From Streptomyces sp. F63 (lineage in GTDB: Bacteria > Actinomycetota > Actinomycetes > Streptomycetales > Streptomycetaceae): 64,000 nucleotides of DNA. The DNA is taken from contig NZ_JAGPXX010000031.1 in assembly GCF_018070345.1 (NCBI RefSeq), positions 16,566-80,565 on the forward strand. The letters run 5' to 3'. This document shows positions 25,875 through 34,007 of this stretch, piece after piece; position 1 is the stretch's first letter, and every line of letters starts with the position of its first letter. Position numbers and translations under genes: made by a program. The notes beneath the pieces were generated by a model that made no database searches, had not been told where the DNA came from, and worked only from the letters and a program-made list of their open reading frames with translations.

Positions 25875-27296
25875 ATGCGCACAACTCTCACCACCGCGAA
25901 CAGAGCGGCACGCGGAGCACGCTCCGCCGGCAGGAACACCACACGCACCACACGGGCCGTACTGGCCGCCGTCACCGCGAGCGCGCTCGCGCTCACCGCC
26001 GCGGGCTGCGGCGGCGGCGAAGGCGACGGGAAGGACGGCGAGAGCGGGGGTGACGGCAAGAGCGCCGTCACCGTCGACCTGCCGAAGCTCACCGGTGAGA
26101 AGCTCCAGGTCGCCGCCGTCTGGACGGGGACGGAGCAGAAGAACTTCAAGGCGGTGCTGGACGAGTTCGAGAAGCGGACCGGTGCCGAGGTCTCGTTCGT
26201 CCCGACCGGCGACTCCATCTCCACCTTCCTCGGTACCAAGATCGAGGGAGGACAGCCGCCGGACATCGCGCTGCTCCCGCAGGTCGGCGCGCTCAAGCAG
26301 TTCGCGGCCCAGGGCAAGCTGAAGCCGGCCGGCGAGGAGGCCCAGGAGCAGCTGGAGAAGAACTTCTCCCAGGGCTGGCGGGATCTCGGCGCCCACGAGG
26401 GCAAGCAGTACGGCGTCTACTTCAAGGCCGCCAACAAGTCCCTGGTCTGGTACAACACCGCGGCCTTCGAGAACGCGGGCGTGGAGGAGCCGGGGAGCTG
26501 GGACGAGTTCCTCGACACCGCCCGTACCATCTCCGACTCCGGGGTGGCGCCGGTCTCCGTCGGCGGCGCGGACGGCTGGACGCTCACCGACTGGTTCGAG
26601 AACGTGTATCTCTCCCAGGCCGGTCCGGAGAAGTACGACCAGCTCGCCGAACACGAGATCAAGTGGACCGACCCCTCCGTGAAGGAGGCGCTGGAGACCC
26701 TCGGTGAGCTGTTCGGCGACAAGACGCTCATCGCGGGCGGCCCGAACGGCGCGCTGCAGACCGAGTTCCCGAAGTCCGTCACCCAGACCTTCGCGGGCGG
26801 TGACGCCCCGGACGCCGCCATGGTCTACGAGGGCGACTTCGTGGCCGTCAACATCACCTCCGACACCAAGGCGGAGATCGGCACCGACGCCAAGGTGTTC
26901 CCGTTCCCGGCCGTGGGCGAGGACTCGCCGGTGGTCAGCGCCGGGGACGTCGCCGTCGCGCTCAAGGACGGCAAGGGCCCGCAGGCCCTGCTGACCTTCC
27001 TCGCCTCGACGGACGCCGCGGAGATCTGGGCGAAGGCCGGCGGCTTCATCTCGCCCAACAAGGAACTGGACCTCAAGGTCTACCCGGACGACGTCCAGCG
27101 CGACATCGCCAAGGCCCTGATCGACGCCGGGGACGACTTCCGCTTCGACATGTCCGACCAGGCGCCGGCCTCCTTCGGCGGCACCAAGGGCGAGGGCGAG
27201 TGGAAGGCCCTCCAGGACTTCCTCAAGAACCCCGACGACGTGGCGGGGGCCCAGAAGCGGCTCGAAGCGGAAGCCGCCAAGGCCTACAAGGACTGA
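25875..27296 (+). CDS. ABC importer extracellular solute-binding lipoprotein, sugar-type
   Basis: 473 residues. The N-terminus has arginines, a hydrophobic core (AVLAAVTASALALTAAGC) and a lipobox TAAGC followed by a Gly/Asp/Glu spacer, so it is exported and lipid-anchored. The mature part is a family-1 binding protein: LQVAAVWTGTEQKNFKAVLDEFEKRTG, DIALLPQVGALKQFAAQGKL, KSLVWYNTAAFENAGV and PGSWDEFLDTARTI. It captures a carbohydrate for the two permeases immediately downstream (16-bp gap). The exact sugar is unknown; alpha-glucosides or oligosaccharides would be typical. Confidence 0.9.
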   Translation: MRTTLTTANRAARGARSAGRNTTRTTRAVLAAVTASALALTAAGCGGGEGDGKDGESGGDGKSAVTVDLPKLTGEKLQVAAVWTGTEQKNFKAVLDEFEKRTGAEVSFVPTGDSISTFLGTKIEGGQPPDIALLPQVGALKQFAAQGKLKPAGEEAQEQLEKNFSQGWRDLGAHEGKQYGVYFKAANKSLVWYNTAAFENAGVEEPGSWDEFLDTARTISDSGVAPVSVGGADGWTLTDWFENVYLSQAGPEKYDQLAEHEIKWTDPSVKEALETLGELFGDKTLIAGGPNGALQTEFPKSVTQTFAGGDAPDAAMVYEGDFVAVNITSDTKAEIGTDAKVFPFPAVGEDSPVVSAGDVAVALKDGKGPQALLTFLASTDAAEIWAKAGGFISPNKELDLKVYPDDVQRDIAKALIDAGDDFRFDMSDQAPASFGGTKGEGEWKALQDFLKNPDDVAGAQKRLEAEAAKAYKD

Positions 27297-27312
27297 CGGG
27301 CGGCCGCCACCG

Positions 27313-28662
27313 ATGACGACAGCGACCGCGGGGGGCGCGGCCACACCCGGCGCCCCGCCCCCCGTCACCAAGAAAGGCGTCACCGGCACCCGGGTGTGGA
27401 TCGCGGCGTGCTTCCTGCTGCCCGCGCTGGTGCTGCTGGGCGCGCTCGTGGTCTACCCGATCGGGTACTCCGTGGTGCGGAGCTTCTTCGACACGGACGG
27501 CACCGCCTTCGTCGGCCTGGACAACTACGGCGAGCTGTTCTCCGACCCCGGCACCCGCACCGCGCTCAAGAACAACCTGGTCTGGGTGATCGTCGCCCCG
27601 GCCGTCTCCACGGCACTCGGCCTGATCTACGCCGTGCTGACGGAGCGGGTCCGCTGGGGCACCGCCTTCAAGATGATCGTCTTCATGCCGATGGCGATCT
27701 CCATGCTGGCGGCGGGCATCATCTTCACCCTCGTCTACCAGCAGGACCCGGAGCGCGGCGTCGCCAACGCCGTGTGGACGGGCATCCACGACACCTTCTC
27801 CGAATCCTCGGCCTATCCGGGCGCGCGGCCGCGCCCGAACACGGGGATCGGGAAGACGGCGGGCGGCTCCTTCACCACCGAGGAGACCGTACGGGCCGGG
27901 GACCCGGCCGGCCTGCCGCTCGTCGGCATCCCGCCGGCCGAGATGCCGGAGGACGCGGCCCAGGCCGTCGCCGCGAAGCCGGAGGGGGACAAGGTCACCG
28001 GCACCGTCTGGCTCGACTTCACCCCCGGCGGGGGCGGCGAGGCCGGGGTGATCGACCGGGGCGAGAAGGCCCTGGCCGGGGTGAAGGTCGAGGCGGTCCG
28101 GGACGGTGAGGTCGTCGCGAGCGCCGAGTCCGGCGAGGACGGGAGGTACAGCCTGCCCGCGAAGGCCGCCGGCGCCCAGCTGCGGCTGCCCGGCTCGAAC
28201 TTCGCGGCGGCGTACAACGGCGTCAACTGGCTGGGCCCGAACCTCGTCACCCCCGCCATCATCGGCAGCTACATCTGGATGTGGGCCGGTTTCGCCATGG
28301 TCCTCATCGGGGCGGGGCTGGCGAGCGTCCCGCGCGAGCTGATGGAGGCGGCGCGGGTGGACGGGGCCAACGAGTGGCAGGTCTTCCGCAAGGTGACGGT
28401 GCCGCTGCTGGCACCGGTCCTGGCGGTGGTGACCGTCACCCTGATGATCAACGTCCTGAAGATCTTCGACCTCGTCTACATCCTCGCGCCCGGCGCGACG
28501 CAGAGCGACGCCAACGTGCTGGCCCTCCAGCTGTACCTGCTGTCCTTCGGCACCGATGCCGAACAGGGCGTCGGCAGCGCGATCGCCGTGGTCCTGCTGC
28601 TGCTGGTGGTGCCGGTGATGGCGTTCAACATCCGCCGCATGCGAAGGGAGCGACGCCCGTGA
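27313..28662 (+). CDS. ABC sugar importer permease 1 with large inserted extracytoplasmic domain
   Basis: 449 residues, about 150 more than normal MalF/UgpA-type permeases. Helices appear at about 30-50, 90-115 and 125-145, then the chain leaves the membrane for a long loop (about 155-300). This loop includes GTVWLDFTPGGGG and LAGVKVEAVRDGEVVASAESGEDGRYSLPA, the pattern of a carboxypeptidase-regulatory/Cna-B-like beta domain. The remaining helices and the EAA loop (ELMEAARVDGANEWQVFRKVTVPLL) are normal. Its stop overlaps the next permease start by 4 bp (GTGA). No ATPase gene is present; many actinobacterial sugar importers share MsiK, which lies elsewhere. Confidence 0.88.
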   Translation: MTTATAGGAATPGAPPPVTKKGVTGTRVWIAACFLLPALVLLGALVVYPIGYSVVRSFFDTDGTAFVGLDNYGELFSDPGTRTALKNNLVWVIVAPAVSTALGLIYAVLTERVRWGTAFKMIVFMPMAISMLAAGIIFTLVYQQDPERGVANAVWTGIHDTFSESSAYPGARPRPNTGIGKTAGGSFTTEETVRAGDPAGLPLVGIPPAEMPEDAAQAVAAKPEGDKVTGTVWLDFTPGGGGEAGVIDRGEKALAGVKVEAVRDGEVVASAESGEDGRYSLPAKAAGAQLRLPGSNFAAAYNGVNWLGPNLVTPAIIGSYIWMWAGFAMVLIGAGLASVPRELMEAARVDGANEWQVFRKVTVPLLAPVLAVVTVTLMINVLKIFDLVYILAPGATQSDANVLALQLYLLSFGTDAEQGVGSAIAVVLLLLVVPVMAFNIRRMRRERRP

Positions 28663-29699
28663 GCGCCTCGACGGATCCGGGCCCCGGGGGCACGGCGGAA
28701 CGGAAGGGTCCGGGCGGCCCGGACGACCCGGGCGGCCCCGGTGGCCGGAGCGGCCCGGCGGTGGCGAAGACGGCGGACGTGCCCGGCCCGCGCGGGCCCG
28801 CGGGTGCGTCCGGCCCGTCCGCCCCGTCCACCGGCTCCGGCCCGAGCAGGCCCTCGTTCGGCTCACGCCTGGTGGCCCGCACCGGCGGCGGGCTCGTGCA
28901 GGCCGTCCTGCTGCTGATCGCCCTGTTCTGGCTGACGCCGACGATCGGCCTGCTGGTCTCCTCCCTCCGCGAGACCTCGGACATCGCCACCAGCGGCTGG
29001 TGGACGGTCTTCACCGAGCCCGCGCAGCTCACCGTGGACAACTACGCCAACCTGCTCGGGAACGAGGACATCACCACCTCGCTGTGGACGACCGTGGCGA
29101 TCACGGTGCCGTCCACGGTGCTCGTCATCGTCATCGGCGCCCTGGCGGGCTACGCCTTCGCCTGGCTGGACTTCCCGGGCCGGGACTGGGTGTTCATGGT
29201 GGTCGTGGGGCTGCTGGTGGTACCGGTGCAGGTGGCGCTGATCCCGGTGTCGAAGCTCTTCAACACCCTGGGGATCTTCCAGACGCTGGCGGGCGTGGTC
29301 TTCTTCCACGTCGCCTTCGGCCTGCCGTTCGCCGTCTTCCTGCTGCGCAACTTCTTCGCGGAGATCCCGCGCGAACTGCTGGAGGCGGCCCGGCTGGACG
29401 GAGCGGGCGAGATCCGGCTGTTCACCCGGGTCGTGCTGCCGCTGGGCGGCCCGGCGATCGCCTCGCTGGGCATCTTCCAGTTCCTCTGGGTCTGGAACGA
29501 CATGCTGGTGGCGCTGATCTTCGCGGACCCCGGCTCACCGCCGGTCACCGTGGCGCTCCAGCAGCAGGTGCGCCAGTTCGGCAACAACATCGACGTCCTG
29601 GCGTCGGGAGCCTTCGTCTCGATGGTGATCCCACTGGCGGTCTTCTTCGCCTTCCAACGCCAGTTCGTCAACGGGGTGATGGCAGGAGCCGTCAAGTAA
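28659..29699 (+). CDS. ABC sugar importer permease 2
   Basis: 346 residues starting at GTG 28659, which overlaps the previous stop by 4 bp. The first 65 residues are a Gly/Pro-rich cytoplasmic leader. Six helices follow (LVQAVLLLIALFWLTPTIGLLVSSL and others). The EAA motif EIPRELLEAARLDGAGEIRLFTRVVLPLG contacts the shared ATPase. The C-terminal SMVIPLAVFFAFQRQFVNGVMAGAVK is the signature ending of MalG-type permeases. It completes the membrane channel with the preceding gene. Confidence 0.92.
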   Translation: MSASTDPGPGGTAERKGPGGPDDPGGPGGRSGPAVAKTADVPGPRGPAGASGPSAPSTGSGPSRPSFGSRLVARTGGGLVQAVLLLIALFWLTPTIGLLVSSLRETSDIATSGWWTVFTEPAQLTVDNYANLLGNEDITTSLWTTVAITVPSTVLVIVIGALAGYAFAWLDFPGRDWVFMVVVGLLVVPVQVALIPVSKLFNTLGIFQTLAGVVFFHVAFGLPFAVFLLRNFFAEIPRELLEAARLDGAGEIRLFTRVVLPLGGPAIASLGIFQFLWVWNDMLVALIFADPGSPPVTVALQQQVRQFGNNIDVLASGAFVSMVIPLAVFFAFQRQFVNGVMAGAVK

Positions 29700-29752
29700 C
29701 GGCGGCCGAGCGGACCGGAAACGAACCACACGCTCCGTACGCCGCAGCGGAG

Positions 29753-29780
29753 TGCGGCGGGGCCTCCGGGCTCCGCCGCA
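29753..29780. terminator. possible hairpin after the ABC operon
   Basis: TGCGGCGG (29753-29760) pairs with CCGCCGCA (29773-29780) over a 12-nt loop, 53 bp past the permease stop and before the convergent lipoprotein gene. Confidence 0.35.
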
Positions 29781-29965
29781 CCCCGTGGCCGTGCTCCCGC
29801 CGGCCGGCGCAAGGGCGCGTCGGCGGATGCCGTCACGCCCCGACGGCCCGGGGAGTCCGGGGAGTCCGGGGGACGGCGTCGCGCCTCCGGTGGCGATCGA
29901 CGCCGGCAGCGGGCAGACCGTGCAGACCCGCGCCACGACGCCGGGCCCCGGGAACGCCGCCCGGG

Positions 29966-30553
29966 TCAGGCCGGGCGGCGTTCCAGGACCTCGCCGGTCC
30001 TCGCGTCCACCACGTTGACGGTCACCGACTCGTCGGTCACGCCGAGGACCCCGATCGTCCAGACCGGATCGCCGTTACGGCGCTCCAGTTCCATGGCGGT
30101 GGCGACCTCGCCCTTCTTCGTGTCGGCCACTTCGCGGGCCGCCTCGTCCGGCAACAGCACCGTCTCCTCCAGCAGCCGTTTCAGTTCCTGCCGCTCGGAG
30201 CCCGCCAGGGCCGGACCGGGACGCTTCCCCAGCACCTCACCGCGGGTGGCCCCGAGCCGGACCGTCTGCAGTCGTCCGTCCCGCTCCGCGATCCGGCTCT
30301 CCCACACGGGCGCATCCGACTCGGGTTCCCTGAGGTGCAGGGCGACCAGCTCGCCTCCGGTCACCTCGGCCGCGGACAGGCGAACGGCACGCCCCTGATC
30401 GATCTCGACCATCTCGAACCGTTCGGCGGGCTCGTTCAGCGGATCGTCGCGGCCGCAACCGACCAGCAGCGACACCACGGCAACCGGCACGCACAGAACT
30501 GCGGCGAGCCGCCTCCACACCCCGTCCCGGCACCTGACTCCCATCGTTTCCAT
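29966..30553 (-). CDS. PepSY-domain-like lipoprotein
   Basis: 195 residues. A signal peptide with lipobox LLVGC (Cys33) predicts a membrane-anchored exported protein. The C-terminal part, EVADTKKGEVATAMELERRNGDPVWTIGVLG then VNVVDARTGEVLERRPA, is a PepSY-like fold, found in protease-inhibitory and sensing proteins. The upstream half (FEMVEIDQGRAVRLSAAEVTGG) may be a degenerate second copy. The partner is unknown. It stands alone, convergent with the ABC operon and divergent from the glycosyltransferase gene. An in-frame ATG at residue 4 is an equally good start. Confidence 0.65.
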   Translation of the reverse strand: METMGVRCRDGVWRRLAAVLCVPVAVVSLLVGCGRDDPLNEPAERFEMVEIDQGRAVRLSAAEVTGGELVALHLREPESDAPVWESRIAERDGRLQTVRLGATRGEVLGKRPGPALAGSERQELKRLLEETVLLPDEAAREVADTKKGEVATAMELERRNGDPVWTIGVLGVTDESVTVNVVDARTGEVLERRPA

Positions 30554-30911
30554 GCAGGCTGACTATCCGCCTCGCGCGGAACCAGTCACGCACAGGGGGA
30601 GAATTCACTGCGGTGCATCCTCGCGGCACCGGCTGATCGCGGTATCTCTGCGCCGGTGAACCGCTCGGCGCCGGCGGGACGCCCCCGGCCCGGGCCTGCT
30701 CCGCACCGGCGGCGAGCGCCGGCCCCGACCTGCGCCGTGCCTCCCGCTCGCCGCGCCGACGCCGCGACCGGTCCGCGCGGCCTCTCCGGTGGGGTCCCGG
30801 CCTCCGTTGCGACCGGGCGGCGAGGAGCGGCACCCGGCCCGGGCGTCGCCGCCGGCAGCCACCGGGCGCGCCCCAACACCGACCCTTTACCGGAATATTA
30901 TCTTTGTTCCT
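30554..30911. other. divergent region, lipoprotein versus glycosyltransferase
   Basis: 358 bp, GC-rich except for an AT-rich patch just before the glycosyltransferase ATG. There, TATTAT at 30896-30901 looks like a -10 only about 10 nt from the start codon, and no Shine-Dalgarno sequence is visible, which suggests a leaderless transcript. Nothing else is recognised. Confidence 0.4.
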
Positions 30912-32681
30912 ATGGACGACGGTATGCCGCAGCCGGTGCCCGCCGGGCAGATCAGTGTGATCGTGATCGGCTACAACGACGCGGCGCACATCAGGAGTGC
31001 GGTGCGCTCCGCCCTCGGCCAGGGCCCCGCCGTCCGGGAGGTGGTCGCCGTCGACGACGCCTCCGCCGACGGCACCGGCGCCGTGCTCGACCGGATGGCG
31101 GCCCGCGAGCCCCGGCTGCGCGTGCTGCACCGGGCCGTCAACAGCGGTGGCTGCGGCAGTCCCCGCAACAACGGGCTCCGGCAGGCCACCGCCCCGTACG
31201 TGATGTTCCTCGACAGCGACGACGTGCTGCCGCCGGGCGCCGCCGACGCCCTCCTCGCGGCAGCCCGCCGGCACGCGGCGCCGGTCGTCGCGGGCGCCTG
31301 CCTCCGGCGGGAACTGCCGCAGCGGCGCGACACGCGCTGGCAGCGCGCGCTCTATCTCGCGGAGGCCGTCCACGACGCGCCGGAGCTGCAGCCGCGCCTC
31401 GTCCGCGACACCCTCTGCGTCAACAAGCTGTACGACCGGGCCTTCCTCACCGAACACGGCATCACCTTCCCCGAAGGACCGTTCCGCTACGAGGACTTCG
31501 TCTTCACCGCCCGGGTGCTGGCCGCCCGCCCCCGCGTCGCCGTCATTCCCGGCACCGTCTACATCTGGCACGTCCGCCGCGCCGCCGCCCGGCCGTCGAT
31601 CTCGCTGGACCGGGACCGGGTGGACGGCTGGCGGGCCCGGCTGACGGCGCACCGGCTGGCCGTGGACACCCTGGAACGTGCCGGGCAGCGGCGGCTCGCG
31701 CACGCCGCCCGGGTGAAGTTCCTCAACCACGACCTGCGGATGTACCTGCGGGAGCTCGGCCGGCGCGACGAGGACCACCGCCTGGCCTGGTGGGACCTCG
31801 CCCGGGAACACCTGGAGTCGTTCGGCGAGGAGGACCTGCTCGCGGCCCGCCCGCCCGCACGGTGGAGTGCCCGGGTGATCGCGGCCTCCGGCCACCCCCG
31901 CGATGTGGAGCGGCTGGCCGGGCTCGCCGTCCACCCGCCCCGGCTGCTGCCCCCGTACGCGCGCGTCGACGGCCGGCCGGTGTGGGCGGTCGATCTGCCG
32001 GCCGTTCCCCTCGACCAGGTGGACGAGACGCCCCTGTACCGGCTGCCGATCACCGTCGACGCGGTGCTCCGCGTACACGACCGCGGTGCCGCCCGGGGCA
32101 GCGGACACGGCAGGGACGACGGAGGCGGAAACGGCGACCGGACCGGTCCGGGGAGCGCAGGCGGCAGCGAGGCCGCAGGGGCGACGGGCCCCGCCCGGTC
32201 CCGGCTGCGGCTCGCCCTCCGCGTCCACGAGATGTACGGACGGCTGGCGGCCGCCGGGGGCCCGGCCGTCATCGATGTCGAGTTGCGCCACCACGACGAC
32301 GGCAGGCTGGGGCAGTCCCGGAACGCCGTCCTCTCCCGGGCCGACACCGCCGCACCGTCCTGGACCGCCGAGGTCCTGCTCGATCTCGACGCCCTGGGCA
32401 CCGCCGGCCGGCCCTCCGCCGCGGGGCCCGGAGGAACGCGGGAGATCTGGGACGTCCGGGTCAGGATCCGCTGCGCCGGCGGCGGTTCGGTCTACACCGG
32501 CGTACGGGCCACCGGGCCGCTGCCGCGGCGCGGGGTGGCGGCGGGCCGGCACGGTCTGCTGCTGGTGCACCCGGTCGAGGCGGCGGGGGGCTCGCTCGCG
32601 CTGCGGGTGGCGCGCGGGCCGCGCAGCGCGCTCCGGATCGCGGGGCGGGCGCTGCGCCGGGGGCTGGCCGAACGGTCGTGA
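30912..32681 (+). CDS. family 2 glycosyltransferase, wall-polymer type
   Basis: 589 residues. A GT-A domain starts at once: ISVIVIGYNDAAHIRSAVRSALGQG, then DDASADGTGAVL, NSGGCGSPRNNGL and the metal-binding MFLDSDDVLP. Further on, LCVNKLYDRAFLTEHGITFPEG and YEDFVF are shared almost motif for motif with the N-terminal half of the TagF-like protein at 34004-36913. A C-terminal beta-rich region (about 360-560) also parallels that protein. It thus looks like a free-standing version of the transferase half. It probably adds glycosyl units to a teichoic-acid-type polymer. ATG 30912 is chosen because the catalytic fold begins 15 residues later. Confidence 0.82.
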   Translation: MDDGMPQPVPAGQISVIVIGYNDAAHIRSAVRSALGQGPAVREVVAVDDASADGTGAVLDRMAAREPRLRVLHRAVNSGGCGSPRNNGLRQATAPYVMFLDSDDVLPPGAADALLAAARRHAAPVVAGACLRRELPQRRDTRWQRALYLAEAVHDAPELQPRLVRDTLCVNKLYDRAFLTEHGITFPEGPFRYEDFVFTARVLAARPRVAVIPGTVYIWHVRRAAARPSISLDRDRVDGWRARLTAHRLAVDTLERAGQRRLAHAARVKFLNHDLRMYLRELGRRDEDHRLAWWDLAREHLESFGEEDLLAARPPARWSARVIAASGHPRDVERLAGLAVHPPRLLPPYARVDGRPVWAVDLPAVPLDQVDETPLYRLPITVDAVLRVHDRGAARGSGHGRDDGGGNGDRTGPGSAGGSEAAGATGPARSRLRLALRVHEMYGRLAAAGGPAVIDVELRHHDDGRLGQSRNAVLSRADTAAPSWTAEVLLDLDALGTAGRPSAAGPGGTREIWDVRVRIRCAGGGSVYTGVRATGPLPRRGVAAGRHGLLLVHPVEAAGGSLALRVARGPRSALRIAGRALRRGLAERS

Positions 32682-32749
32682 GCGCGCCGTCGCCGCCGCC
32701 CGCCCTTCCTGCCCGCCCCGTCGTCCCGCCCCCGCCGCTCCCCGTTCCC

Positions 32750-32785
32750 GGTTACGGCTCCGGTTACCGCTCCGGCCACCGCTCC
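32750..32785. repeat. three 12-bp imperfect tandem repeats between convergent genes
   Basis: GGTTACGGCTCC, GGTTACCGCTCC and GGCCACCGCTCC lie end to end, finishing right at the stop codon of the glycosyltransferase at 32787. There is no obvious function. Confidence 0.5.
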
Positions 32786-32786
32786 G

Positions 32787-34007
32787 TCAGCGGTCGATCT
32801 CGTCGAACAGGGCTTCCCAGCGGTCGAGCACGGCGGGGAGCGCGAGCTGGGCGACGTGCTCCCGTGCCGCGCGCCCGAGGCGCTCCCGCAGCGCTCCGTC
32901 CGTCACCAGGTCGCGCAGCGCGGCGGTGAACGCCTCCTGATCGCCGGGCCGCACCAGCCTGCCCGTGCGGCCGTCGGCGACCAGTTCCCGCACCCCGTCC
33001 GAGAGGTCGAAACTCACCGCGGGGACCCCGCAGGCGGCCGCCTCCGCCACGGCCATCGGGCGCCCTTCGCGCTCGCTCGTGAGTGCCAGCACGGACAGTT
33101 CCCGGTAGGCGGCGGCGACATCGCGCACACTCCCGCGGAAGACGACCTTCCCCGCGCAGCCGAGCCGGGCGGCCCGCCCGCGCAGTTCGGGTCCCAGCGG
33201 CCCGTCGCCGAAGAGGTGCAGCTCCCAGCCGGGCCGGTCCGGGGCGATCTCCGCGAAGGCGTCGATCAGCCGGTCCAGCCGCTTGATCTCCTCCAGCCTG
33301 CCGACGGCGCCGATCCGGCGGGTGTCGAGCGGGGCGGGCGTGGGGGGCGGTGTGAAGGGCAGCGGATTGGGCATCACGGCGGCGTTCGGCAGCCGCTGCC
33401 GGCGGAAGTCGGCGGCGTCGCCCTCGCTGAGGAAGAGGGCCTTCTCCAGCTTCGGGTAGTGCCGCAGGATCAGCCGGAGGTTCGCCGAGGCGCGTGCCTG
33501 CGCGAACGATTCGTGGTATTGGCCGATGCTCTTGAGCTGCGGCCGGTCCACGGCGGACAGCCAGTCCACGGCCCAGGGCGAGCCGATGACGACGTACCCC
33601 CGGTCGGCGGTGGCGAACCGGGCGGCCAGCCGGGCCCGGGCCCGGTCGCGTTCCGCGCGGCGCGCCCGGGTCTCCAGCAGACGGTCGGGGGCGAGGCGCT
33701 CGGTGAGGCTGCGGGCCGGGCGGAGGGGCGAGGCGGGGACGGAGTAGAGCGTGGTCTGCCGGTAGGCGGGGTCGGGGTGGTAGCGGTACGGCTCCGGGCT
33801 CGGCCGGATGCCGATCAGTTCCGTGCGGTGGCCGCGCTCGCCGAGCCCCTGGGCGAGGGTGTGCAGCACGCGCTGGGAGCCCCCCATCGAGTCGACGTCG
33901 ATGCCCACGAGGAAGACGGTGCGCGCGCGGGCCGCCGCCGCGCCGGCTCCGGCGCGTACGCCCCTGTGTGCGCCCCCGTGTGCGCCGGAGGCCCTGCCCC
34001 CGCTCAC
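32787..34007 (-). CDS. family 4 (GT-B) glycosyltransferase
   Basis: 406 residues. It starts at GTG 34007, which overlaps the upstream TagF-like stop by 4 bp (GTGA). After a basic leader comes GIDVDSMGGSQRVLHTLAQGLGERGH, the N-terminal Rossmann start of GT4 enzymes. The donor-site half has IGAVGRLEEIKRLDRLIDAF, WELHLFGDGPLGPELR, FRGSVRDVAAAYRELSVLALTSEREGRPMAVAEAAACGVPAV. Such enzymes use NDP-sugars with retention. Coupled translation with the polymerase-like gene points to decoration of the same wall polymer. Confidence 0.88.
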   Translation of the reverse strand: MSGGRASGAHGGAHRGVRAGAGAAAARARTVFLVGIDVDSMGGSQRVLHTLAQGLGERGHRTELIGIRPSPEPYRYHPDPAYRQTTLYSVPASPLRPARSLTERLAPDRLLETRARRAERDRARARLAARFATADRGYVVIGSPWAVDWLSAVDRPQLKSIGQYHESFAQARASANLRLILRHYPKLEKALFLSEGDAADFRRQRLPNAAVMPNPLPFTPPPTPAPLDTRRIGAVGRLEEIKRLDRLIDAFAEIAPDRPGWELHLFGDGPLGPELRGRAARLGCAGKVVFRGSVRDVAAAYRELSVLALTSEREGRPMAVAEAAACGVPAVSFDLSDGVRELVADGRTGRLVRPGDQEAFTAALRDLVTDGALRERLGRAAREHVAQLALPAVLDRWEALFDEIDR

